Below, in pieces: positions 49,791-62,200 of a stretch of DNA of 63,980 nt. Below the pieces are notes generated by a model, which was not told the DNA's origin, made no database searches, and saw only the letters and a list, made by a program, of their open reading frames with translations. The translations under genes were made by a program, and so were the position numbers. How positions within the stretch are numbered: position 1 is the stretch's first letter; each line of letters starts with the position of its first letter. The DNA lies in NCBI GenBank assembly GCA_029862045.1, contig JAOTYE010000020.1, positions 1 to 63,980 on the forward strand. Direction: 5' to 3'. The stretch comes from Gammaproteobacteria bacterium (GTDB taxonomy: Bacteria > Pseudomonadota > Gammaproteobacteria > Steroidobacterales > Woeseiaceae).

Positions 49791-50241
49791 ATATACATGT
49801 TGCTCACTTATTGATGGGAGCGTATTGATGATAGCGACAGTTGCCCGTCCGTTACCCGGGAATACATACAATAATCATCGGTTTTCATGACATTAACTGT
49901 ACGATTTCAAAGACATCTTAAATTAACATTAGCGTAATATCGGTCGACCGCGTATAACTTTAGACTGAGAATAAGTAACAACAAGCGCGCTGCGGGACCA
50001 TGAATGGCGCCCGGCGGCAACCGTGCTGAAATAAATCTGACCATTGGCTCTTCATTAAATCTGGGACCGCCACGCGTCCATTCAACTACCGCTCCGCGAT
50101 GCCGGAGTACATGGACGACTCTGGAATATACGTCCGAGTCGCTGACCAAACCTGAGCAGATCCATCGTTCTTGTTCTTTTGGCCCTCGGTCATAACCACA
50201 TCCGACGCAACTTAAGTCGTTGATGTGTACTGGGGGTTAAG

Positions 50242-53200
50242 ATGCATACGAGTCGATCTCGCACGACGGTTTCTCTGCGGCAGCCATTTCTGGCGGTCGT
50301 AGTAAGTCTGATAGTTTCTCATCTGGCATTCGCGGATCAGGATGTTCCGGTCACGACGATCTCCGGCACGGATGGAGACGACGTTCTGGATGTCAATGCT
50401 GCGGCAAATGCCGCGACCGGCGAAGTGCTGAGCGCGATCAGCGAGACCACCACCGCGACGGGCACCGTTGTCGATAGCGAGGATGGCGACGATACTGTTA
50501 CCGTCGACGCGGATATCGACGCGTCCGCAAGTATCCTGGCCGGGATCATTAATAGTCCTGCGCGATCCGAGAATACGGCAAGCAGTATCGGCATCAATAC
50601 TGGCGATGGCGCCGATATAGTCAACAGCTCAGGACTGAATACGACCACGGCGACGTCGAACGTCGCTTATCAGGCGGTCGTTGCTGTTGACATCACGTCA
50701 GCAGAGATAGGCAGTGACGAAGTAGACGTATCGATCAATTCCGAGGCCAACTCGACAAGTATCGATACCGGCGACGGAAACGACGTCGTAGTTAGTTCCT
50801 CGACCATAACCAGCACTTCGACGTCGCGAACCGGCGGCGTCGCCGCGCCCGTGAATGCGGATTTTTCCGAATCTGTGACGACCAACGCAGAGTCCAATGC
50901 CAGTTCGAACGCAACTGGCATAAACTCTGGCGCAGGTGACGATCAGGTAACGAGCAACGAGGCGATCACGACGAATTCCACCGCAACCAGCGGCGTCGTG
51001 GCCGTCAATGTTACGGCGTCCGGAGACACTGATCCCGACGAGGAAATTCAGAACAACCTGGAGGCGAGCGCAAGTTCCGAGGCTACGTCGACGGGAATTG
51101 ACACGGATGGCGACGGTACGAGCAGCGACTCGGATATTACGACCCGGCTCGTGGACGGCGCACTGGAGATCACGCGCGATAAGACGGAAACGGCGACCAG
51201 TGGGAACGACACAGTCACGAATACCAGCAGCATAACGAGCACGTCGCAAGCGCTGAGTGACGCCACCTCCGTCTCTGCAAGCGTCACCGCGAGCGGCTCG
51301 GTGAAGGCGACGCTTAATGCAGAAACGACCGCCAGTAGTCGTGGCATATCAACCGGTGGCGGCAATGACGTTGTCGACAATAGCGGAAATATAACTGCCG
51401 ATTCATTGGCCACGGCGTTGGCCGTCGGGTCGACGATCGCGGCGGGGCAGGGCGGCGATGACGATGCGACGTCGAAACAAAAGACCGAAACCAGTACCAA
51501 TGTGACGTCCACCGCAACGTCCACCGGCATTGACGCGGAAGGTCCCGCTCAGAGCACCCAGTTTACGGGCGTAACGTCGATGGGTGCGACGGGGATCTCG
51601 AATACGCGTACCACGAGTTCGACGGCGAGTACCGGTGCCGACGACGTGCTCAATACAGGCGCCATCAATGCGACGAGCACAGCACGAGTCGGTACGGTAG
51701 TACGGAACATCCAGATTGAAGCTGAAGGTGCTGCGGCCTCTGATGCCAATTCAACAGCGACATCGCAAAGCGTCGGTATCAATACGGGTGGCGGCAACGA
51801 CATCGTCGACAACGACGGCGCCATCACGGCGGACGCGACGTCGTCGGGCGGCGCGATCGGGATCGCGTTTTCACAAGGCGGCACTGATGCCGAGTCAAAG
51901 GTCGACGCCAAGGTAACCAGTGATTCTACGGCGGTCGGTATCGCGGCCGACGGGAACGCGATTGATGTTGAGACCACGTTCTCGACATCGATCGACGACA
52001 GCGGCCTGACAATCTCACGCAGTCATCAGGAAACAGCGCAGCACGGCGACGACGACGTCACAAACACCGCCACGATCAATGCAATAGCTGACTCCATCAG
52101 CGGCGCGGTGGCGGGTTCGGCAGCCATCGACGGTGCTGCCTCGACGGATATCACGGCAACTTCAACCTCTAATGCAGCGGCAATTGATGGCGGTGGTGGC
52201 AACGACATCATCGACAACAACGTCACCGACGCCGAGGGTCTGAAATCATCCGCAACGTCAAACGCTGGTGCGCTGGCGGTGGGTTTCGGTCAGATGACCG
52301 AAGAAAAGGCCAAACCTAAAGTTGAAGTAAAGGCAGCAGCGATAGCTGAGTCTGAAGCCACCGGCATCGCCGGTGACAGCGGCCAGGATGTGTTGAGCAC
52401 ATTCGATCTTGACATCGGGGCGAGCGGATTGACCCTGTCGTTACTTCGTGAAATTACCGCGCAGAGCGGCAACGACATCATCGACTCGATTGGTTCCATG
52501 ACAATCAGCGCTACTTCAAATAGCGGCACCTTGGGTGCCGCGGTCACGATTGACGGCGCGGCCAATGCGGACGTAGCAGCAACGGCGAATAGCAAAGCCA
52601 CTGCCATCAGCGGCGGTGGTGGCAACGACGCCATTACCAGCGACGGCGACCTGATAATCGTAGACGCGAACTCGACATCGGCAGGAGTGGCGGCGGGTGT
52701 TGGCAAGGCATCCGCGGACAAGAGCAAGGCCAAGACCAAAGTCGCGGCTGAAACTACGGCGGAAGCCTCAGCAACCGGCATTGCGGGCGATGGCGGCGTT
52801 GACAACAGTTCCCTGGCAGTCGATCTCACGATTGACGAATCAGGCATCCACGCCAGTTATTCCAATACAACCACGGCGGCGACCGGGGATGATTCGCTGA
52901 CGAATTTCGGTGATATCAACAGCACGGCGACGGCGACAACCCTGGCAGCTGCCGTCGCTGTATCGATCAACGGTGGCGCAAGCGCCGATGTTGACTCGAC
53001 CGCCAAAGCCAATGCGCGCGGTCTTGACAGCGGCGGCGGCGCCGATGTTGTCGACAACACGGGCATGCTGACTACGTCGGCTACGGCAACCGCAAACGCT
53101 GTTGACGTCTCAGTGTCGACAAAGGGCAGTGCCTCGTCAACCGTCGGGCTTCTGGACGGCGGCACCTCCGCCAGCGCCGATGCCGTCGGTATCTCGAGCG

Positions 53201-56200
53201 CGGGATCCGATCATTCGACGTCGACGAACGTAGTGACGGACATCGACTTTGACGACTTTGGTGTTGTCGTCAGCTACGAAAAGATCGAGGACAGCGTTTC
53301 GGGCGATAGCGCCGATGTCATTAACAACAGCGGCGAGCTGATATCGACAAGTTTCGCCGAGACGGCTGTTTTGAATGTCGGCGTATCCGGTAACGGCACG
53401 GCGCTGACGCTGGGTCGCGCCGAGGCAGAAGCCCACGCCGGTGGCATCGAATCCGGCAACGGCGACGACGTCATTGACAACACGGGCAAGCTGACCAGTA
53501 CGTCTGAATCCGTCGCGGCGGGCGCGAATGTCTCGGTTACGGCGAAGGGAATCGGCGTGGCGGGCAATGCTGCCTGGGACGGCGGCACGACCGCAACATC
53601 CACCGCCACCGGAATCGATGCGGATAGCGGCAGTATTACAACAACCCGCGTAGATGCAGAAGCAAATCTGGACCGTGCGCAAGTGGTTTACGAAACCACT
53701 GAACAAGCGGCATCCGGTAATGACGTCGTTATCAATGCTGGTGAAATTACGGCGCACGCGATTTCGGATGTCGGGACAGCATCCGTCGCCGTTTCACCGA
53801 AGGGCGTCGGCGTTGCAGTTTCGACGTCTACCGCCGAGGCGGAAGCAACGGGCATCCGCGGTGGCGACGGTGACGATCAAATCGAGAATTCGGGTGTGAT
53901 TACGAGTACTGCCGACGCAGACGCGCTAACCGCAAATGTCTCGGTAGCACTGAAAGGCGGCGCAGTGGCTGCTGATGCTGTTTGGGACTCGGGTACCACG
54001 GCGGATGCTACGTCAATCGGTATCGCCGGAGACGGTGGGGATCAGACCAGTGTGACTAGAATTGCGGTCGGCACCGATGAACTGAGCTATAGCAACACGA
54101 GCACTATCGCGAGCGGCGCCGACACAATTACAAACTTCGGCGCCGTCACGGCCAACGCCAATGCGACAGCGGCATCACTCAGCGCGGCAGTAACGGCTAG
54201 CGCAGGTGTGTCAGTCGCAACGGCAACATCAACTGCTAATGCCAATGCCAGCGCGATCGACGCGGGTGCCGGTGACGATGTCGACGACGTCTATAACAGT
54301 GGCGTCTTGAATGCTACCGCGATCGCCGACGCCGCATCCGCGTCACTGAGTGTCACCAACATTGGGGTCAGCGTGGCCGCCGATTCGGTCTGGGATGGCG
54401 GCACTACGGCGACTGCAACAGCACGTGGTATCGACGTTGGTAGCGGCGGGGAGACTATCGAAAACCACGGCGCGATCAGTTCACTGGCCGACTCATTCGC
54501 CGGGTCCGTTGCGGTAGCGGCCACGGTAACCGGCGCCGCCGGTGCCACGGCGACGGCAACCGGACAAGCGGACTCGACGGCGATAGATGCGAGCGGGGGC
54601 GATGACGACGATGTCGTGATCAACTCCGGCGCTTTGAGTTCGATCGCTGACGCTGACGCGGCGGCGCTGAGCGTGTCGGTCGTCAACACCGGGTTTGCGG
54701 TGGCGACGGGTGCGGCATGGGATGGCGGTACAACATCTAATGCGATCAGCCGCGGTATCGACGTGGGTAACGGGGCGGACCAGATCATGAACTCCGGCGA
54801 TATTTTTGCGCAGGCCGACTCCGATGCAAAGGAAGCTGCCGTGAGCGTGGCAGTCACGGGAGTAGCCGGCGCGCTTGCGGCGTCAACCGCAATGGCCGAC
54901 GCGATTGCCATAGATGCCGGCGATGATGATGCTGCCGACGTTGTGGGCAACAGTGGCAAGTTGACGGTACTGTCGGAAGCCACCGCGTTGACCACCAGCG
55001 TCGCTGTCACGACAGCCGGGGGCGCTGTTTCATGGGACGGCGGGACCAGCGCCGAAGCGTCGGCCAAGGGTATTTACACAGGCCAGGGCGCGGACACAAT
55101 CCAAAATGACGGCGAGCTGCTGGATGTTGACGCCGATGCGACGACCACGTCATTGGCGGTCAGCGTCGCTCTGAACGGACTGGCCGTTGCGTCGGCGAGT
55201 GCGAGCGGCGATGCGGAGGCTGTAGGAATTGATGCAGGCTCCGGCAATTTCGACGATGTGGTGATCAACAACGGCGAGCTCGATATTGATGCCAGCAGCC
55301 TGGCTGCTGCGGCGTCGGTCACGTTTACCACCGTCGGTGTATCCGTCGGTGTAGATGCTTTCGAAGGTGGTACGACGTCTGATACGACGGCTCGTGGTAT
55401 TCAAACCGGCGGCGGTGCCGACATCGTCGAGAATTATGCAGTCATTAACAGTACCGCTGACTCGACCGCCGCCTCGGCTGCAGTCGCAGTTGCACTGACA
55501 GGCGCTGCGGGTGCGGTGGCTACCTCGACCAGTCTGAGTGACGCGAGTGGCATAGATACCGGGGACGGCGCCGACGCAGACTCCGTGCTTAATACTGCAC
55601 TGGTTAACGCGGAGGCAAGAAGCACCGCAGCCACAGCTACAGTATCTGTGACCGCGGCTGGCGGTGCCGTTTCGGCCGATGCAATATTCGATGGCGGGAC
55701 AGGCGCCGAGTCCAGTGCAAGGGGTATCGAGACCGGTTTCGGCGCCGATATCATCGAGAACCGAGAGGGTGAAGTCGTCTCGACCGCCGAATCGACCGCG
55801 CTATCAGCTTCAGTCAGCGTTGCTGTCTCGGGTGTATCGGGTGCCATATCGACGTCGACATCGATTGCGGACTCGACAGCTATCGCCGCCGGCGACGATG
55901 ATAGCGACGATACAATACTCAATACCGGCATCGTCACGGCGAACTCCGATGCGGATGCTGCGTCGGCGGCTGTATCTGTCACAGTTGCGGGGGTCTCGGG
56001 CGCAAGCGGGACACCGTGGAACGGTGGCACGACGGCTGAAAGCAGCTCTGTCGCTATGCAATTGGGCGGTGGCGAGGATACGGTCATCAGCGATGGTGAA
56101 GTAACCGCGGACTCGGATGCGACTGTTGCCGGGATATCCGTCGCCCTCACTCTGGAGGGCGTCGCCGGCGCAATTTCTTCTTCGAATGCACACGCGGATG

Positions 56201-59200
56201 CGACCAGTATTGATCTTGGCGCGGGAAATGACGTTATCGACAGCGCGGGCCAGATAACAGCATCGTCGGACGCGATTGCCACTTCTGTCAGCGTAGCAGC
56301 CGTCAAGTTTGGTGTGTCGGCGGCCGGCGGCAGTTCATGGGAAGGTGGTACGAGTGGTGACGCCGTGGCTACTGGTATCAGCGCAGGCACGGGAACGGAC
56401 GCCATTTTCAACAGCGCCAATATCGACAGCACGGCGTCGGTGATAGCTGATGCCGTTGGCGTGAGTTTTACTGTGGGGGGCGTAAGCGGCGCGAATTCGC
56501 GAGCATCAGGGGATACCCGTGCCACTGCCATCGAGGCTGGCGCGGACGACGATCGAGTCGAAAATCTCGGTGATCTGACAGCCACGGCAGATACCAAAGC
56601 GGTTGCGGTGAGCGTTGCCGTGACAGGCATTGGCGTCGGCGGTGCCATTGGCGCTGCCTGGGACGGCGGCACGACCACCAATGCAACGGCCAGTGGCGTT
56701 CGCGGCGGTGACGGCAATGACGTCATCCTCTCGGGCATCGTTGCTGAGGGTGAACCAGAACCCGAGGCCTCGTCGATAACGGCGAATGCCGAGTCCACGG
56801 CGGTATCGACTTCCGTCTCCGTGACGGTTGGTGGCGTTGCCAGTGCCATCTCCACGTCGACCGCAAATGCAGGTGCTGCCGGCATCGATGCTGGTGAAGG
56901 CGATGACCTGGTTATTAATGATAGCGACGTGACCGGAAATGCGATTGCGACGTCTGCCAGTGTCAACGTTGCCGTTACCGGCGTTGGCGGTGCGGTCGCC
57001 GGCGATGCGTCCTGGGCAGGCGGGACAACCGCAGATGCCGATGCATTCGGGATCGCCGGCGGAGCCGGTGCTGACGAGTTGCGCAATACGAACACTGTAA
57101 CGGCTGACGCACACAGCGAAGCTAAATCGGCCGCTGTTGCTGCGACTGTCGGTGGCGTAACTGGCGCAAGTGCGGCTGCTACGTCGACGGCGGATGCTAC
57201 GGCACTGAGCGGCGACGAGGGCGATGACTTGATCGTCAACGAAGGAACTGCCAATTCCTGGTCGCTGGCAGAGGCCGACGGTGTAAGCGTGGCGGTGACG
57301 GGCGGCGGCGGCGCGGTTGCGGGATCTTTTCTGGATAACGGCAGCACGGCTGCGGCCACGTCGACAGGCATCGGCGGTGGCGACGGCATTGATACGCTCG
57401 CCAATATGCTTGGTGCTGCGATTGACGTCAATGCCACAGCGGAGTCGAGGGACACCTCGGTTGCCGTAACGCTGACCGGCATAGCGGCTGCCGGATCGGC
57501 AGCGGCGGCGGTTGCTGACAGTTTCGCGATGGCTGGCGGCGACGGCGATGACGTCCTGATGAACGACGGTTCGGTAAGCCAGGCGTCCGTGGCGGACGCG
57601 CGGGCGCGCAGTATCGCCGTGTCGGGATTCGGCGCCGCAATTGGCAGCGCGGGTGCGCTCGGCCATGCCATCGGCACCGGCCTCGCAGGCGGTGCAGGCA
57701 ACGATGAGGTGCACAATTCAGGTGACATGACGCTGACCTCGACAGCCAGTTCGATCGGTCAGTCCATTTCGTTCGTACAGGGCGGCGGTGCCGCAGTCGG
57801 TGACGCCAATGCCGAAGCGATCGCAGAAGCAGCGGGACTGCGTGGAGACGGCGGCGACGACATGTTGACGAACTCCGGCAATCTCAGCGCCACGACACAG
57901 GCAAATACCGTGGCACGCTCGATCCAGATCAATCCCGGCATCGGTTTTTCGCTCGGCGAGGCCAACTCCGTGGCGACGACAGACGTCAACGGGATGCTCG
58001 GCGGAGACGGCGACGACGTAATTTTCAATGCCGAGTCAGGGGTGATTGATTTATTGGCCGCGGCAGATGTCAGATCCGTCGGAGCGTCCGTCGCTGTTGG
58101 TGGCTTTGCCAGTGCCGAGGCGAAAACCGTCGCCAATGTCAGTGCGACAGGGCTGGCCGGAGAGGCCGGCGACGACCAGATTCTGAATGAGGGCGATCTT
58201 GCCGTAAATGGCACGTCCATCAGTGATGCCGATGGCGGTTCCGTGAGCGTTCAGGGTATCGCCAGTTCCAAGGCGGGCACCGAAGTGGATAGCACAGCCG
58301 TGGGTATCTCCGGGGGGTTGGGCGCGGACGTTATCGTCAACTCCGGCCGAATCTGGGTAGGGCCGCTCGCCGACATTAACGCGGCCGAGTGGATGCCGGT
58401 TAGTGGCGCCTGGATGTCGGTGCTGCAGACGGACTCGGCGTCGATAGGCTTTGTTGGTGCGGTCGACGCAGAATCAGCCGCATACGCAAGAACGACCTCG
58501 ACAGGCATTAGTGGTGGAGACGCCGACGATCAGATATTGAACGACGGTGCTGTCACGGTTATAGCGACCGCACTCAGTGACGCCTCCGCGAGTTCGCTCG
58601 GCATATTCGGATCTGCGGACGCAACCGGTGGATCCGGCGCGTTTACAAACGCGACCGGTCTGGCCGGTGGTGCAGGTAATGACATGATCGACAGCTTCGG
58701 GTCGCTGGATGTCTTCGCGAGGTCGCGGCTGACCCAGGACAGCACCACATTCGAATTTGGCGGATCTGGCGACGCCGGCGGCTCGCTCGAAGCCGCGACG
58801 GATGCTGTTGGCATCAGGGGTGGTGCCGGCCAGGATCAGATTCGCACCGATGGCCAGGTTAGCGTAACCGCGGAGTCAGATCTCGATTCCGAAGGCGGCG
58901 GCACGACCATATTTGGCGGATCTGATGCGACGGCGCGCTCGCGCGCGGTCACGCAGGCCACGGGTCTCGACGGTGGCGATGACGATGACGTGATCGAAAA
59001 CCGGGCCACCGGTGTGATTGAAGTAAACGCCGCTACGACGGTCAACGCCGATTCGGTCTCCTATACGCTCGGCGGCATCAGCGGATCCGACAATCTTCTG
59101 AGCGGAGAATCATTCGCGGACGGAATAGTCGGGGGTGAGGGTAACGACCAGCTCATTAACGACGGATTCCTCAGCGCTTCGGCCGATGCAGTTGTCACTG

Positions 59201-62200
59201 CGATCGCCGGCTCCGACGCAACATTCACCGGCGGTGATAATGTCGACGCGACGGGCAGATCTGTCTCATTGGTACGCGCATCCGGTATGACTGGTGGCGA
59301 TGGCGATGACATAATCGTCTCCAGGGGCGCGACGGTTGTAGAAGCTACGACGGTGTCCGACTCGCGAAACAGAGCGAGCAGCGCGGCCTCATTTACCAGC
59401 GAAGGATCTGCCGCATCGACCAGCAACGCGACGGCAGACGCTATCGGCCTGGACGGAGGTGCGGGATTCAACACGCTCATTAACGAAGGCAATGTGACTG
59501 TCAGTGCGACCAGCATCGCCTATGCGTTCAGTTTTTCGAACGGTGCGACTGTCTCGATTAGTGGTGATGCCAAGGCCAATGCTGCGAGCACTGCGCGGTC
59601 AACGGCAACGGGAATTATCGCCGCGAACGAGGATACGCTCGTAATCAGCGACACCGCCGATGACGAGAGCATCGATGTGACCGCCATGGCGGGTACGGCA
59701 AAGGACCTGACGACGACGCTCACGGTATATCGACTGCAGGGAGAAAATAGTGAGGACGACGAGCCAACAGACCTAGATCAACGTGCCGTGACCTTCGAGG
59801 AGCTTCCGGACGTTGTCGATGCGGATGGCAATCCGCTGTTCGCAGAGGGTGACATCGTCTATTGCACAGACGCCAGTTGCGTCGTCGACGAAGACGTCAA
59901 TTTCGCTGGCAATCATTACGTCTACAACGTTGTGGAAACGGATCCTGGCGATCCCGGCGATGACACAGTAGACCCACCAATACCACCGACACCACCGACG
60001 TACGACTACAGTTGGGTCGTTGTCGATGCGGTGGAAATCGAGCCTGACTGGAGCGATCCACTCGCGCAGGCGAACTATACCGACGGTCAGATCGTGGCCT
60101 GCAAGTCCTGCGGCGACGGTTCGCAAGACGACGTCAGTGCGACGTACTACATAGTTGAGGTCGATCCCGGTCCCGATCCGGACGACCCGACAGACGATGT
60201 GTACACCTGGATGCCTTTTGACGGACTTACTATCGAAGTCAACGTGGAGGTTACCGAGGCGAGCTTCCCGACCTATGCTTTTGCCAACGGTAACGGCCTG
60301 AGCGGCGAAGGTGGCGCCGTCGGCTCAGGTGTCTCTGAGGCGATCGCCACAGGCGTCAAACTCGGCGACGGAGATAACAGCGTGATGTCCGGGAACATGA
60401 ACGTCCAGGCAATCGCGAATACCGTGGTCAATGTCGGTGCGGATGCGGACGTGTTCGGGGACGCCACAGGTCATGTCGTTACAGACGAGGCGATTGCCAG
60501 GGCGGTAGGCATCGAACTGGGTAATGGCGACAACAATGTCATTAATACCGGTGGTCTCACGGTAACTGCGACGCCGTCCGCGCAAGCATTCAGTGAGGTC
60601 AGTCCGGGCGGTGGCGTGTGTATCTGGTTCTTCGGTTGGTGGTGCGGCGGAGCAGGCACGCCGGACGCGCTAGCAAGTACGCTGTTTGTCGCCGACGCCA
60701 GCGGAATAACAACGGGCAATGGCAACAATTCGATCACGAACGATGGCTCGATCACCGTCACGGCGATGCCGGACGTGGCATTTGACAGCCGGCGGAACGA
60801 CGAGTATGTGATTCGAATCGAATCAAAGGGCGTCGGATCGCCCGTCATCAGCATAGACGCGCGCTCCACGGCATTGGGCATCGGTACCGGTGACGGAAAT
60901 GACGTGATAATCAATAACGGCAGCATTGACGTGTCCGCTTCTGATTTGCAAAGCGGCTGCGCGAGCGCGAATGGTTGCGGAGATCTTTCGGGTGCGCAAG
61001 ACACACTTTGGGCGATCGGCATTCAGACCGGTGACGGCGACGACGTCGTTGCGAACTATGGCGCGATCTCGGCGGTTATCTTCGAGAACAATGTCGGTAC
61101 CAGCCACGTTGGCATCGATCTCGGCCTCGGCAACGACGCCCTGACACTCGGTGGCATCTCGTCGGTATTTGGCTCGATCGACCTCGGTGATGGCGACGAC
61201 TGGCTGACACTTACAGGAACGCCTACAGCGATGGAGACCGGTGTCGGCATCTTCGAATTGCAAGCTGGTGCTGGAATGGACTCCCTGTTGCTACTGGGCG
61301 CCGGAGAATTTACCAGCTCGCTGATAAGTTTCGAGAACGCGACGAAGTCGGGTGAAGGGACATATTCCCTGACGCAGCCGCTCGCGACGCTCAACTCTCT
61401 GACCATCGACGGTGGCGTTCTTTCCCTGAGCTCTGACTACACGTTTGACGGCGCGGGGTTTTTCTCCACCTACATTCACAGTGATGGCGACGAAGGCTTG
61501 CTTGACGTGATCGGCAGCGTATTCGCCAATGGCGCGATAACCGTCGAAAGACGGGGAGAGAGCTATATCGCTGACAGGACGAGCTTCACTATCGTCAGCG
61601 CCACGACTGGTGTGGTGGATGAGTTTACAGACGTCACTCTGCCGGAAGCACGCCCGCTGCTGAGCTTCGAGCTGCAGCAAGAAGACAATCTCATAAAGAT
61701 CGTCGCGGTGGCCCCGGCGTTCTCAACGGTAACGAGTAATTCGTCCTACAGCGAGGTTGGTGACAATGTCTTCGGTCTCACAGGTGTCGCAGTTGGTGAC
61801 TTCTCGAAGCAGCTCGGGACTTTGCAGTCGATGGATTCGGGATTCGACCGTGCATTGGCAAGCCTTAGCCCGGATTCTTACGAGTCGCTTACGTCGAACA
61901 CGCTTGCATTAGGACATCAGACGACGCAATTGTTGCGTACGCATCTCGGCAATGCGCGCGCTGTTCGTCGCGGTACGAAAGCACCCTATGCGGCCTATGA
62001 GCCGGTCGTGCTCGCCTACAACGCCGGCGAATTCCGGACTAACGGCGCCGCTACACAGTCGTACATGATGGGTCAGACAGGTCCAATCCGCGATGATGAT
62101 CCGGAACTGACCGGAGTCGATAGCGGCGGATCCAGGCGTCTTATGACACAGACATGGGCGTCCGCGTTCGGTGCGAGCGGCGACTACGACGCCGTTGACG

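Larger units (their letters stand above)
49397..50241 (+). other. Gene-free interval upstream of the autotransporter
   Basis: These 845 bases hold no credible gene. They contain a degenerate tRNA-like 3' end with terminator (49606-49654), the longest tRNA-fMet 3'-end copy (49768-49790) and GC-rich hairpins between. An AT-richer stretch (about 49790-50240) has the palindrome CGGTCGACCG (49941-49950) and probably the promoter of the giant gene. I could not pick that promoter with confidence. A GGGGGT ribosome-binding site lies at about 50230. Confidence 0.6.

Noticed and set aside
55434..57728. Open frame of 764 codons on the minus strand inside the autotransporter, with other long antisense frames nearby (54291-55067, 56506-57714).
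   Set aside because: Stop codons are rare on the reverse strand of this Ala/Asp/Gly/Ser-rich repetitive sequence. The predicted products are low-complexity Ala/Ser/Pro or Arg-rich shadows with no domain, and the plus-strand gene is complete with signal peptide and barrel.
50580..61200. Regularly spaced repeats that might suggest a CRISPR array.
   Set aside because: The repeats are degenerate, in frame and code for protein turns. There are no short identical repeats with unique spacers and no cas genes.
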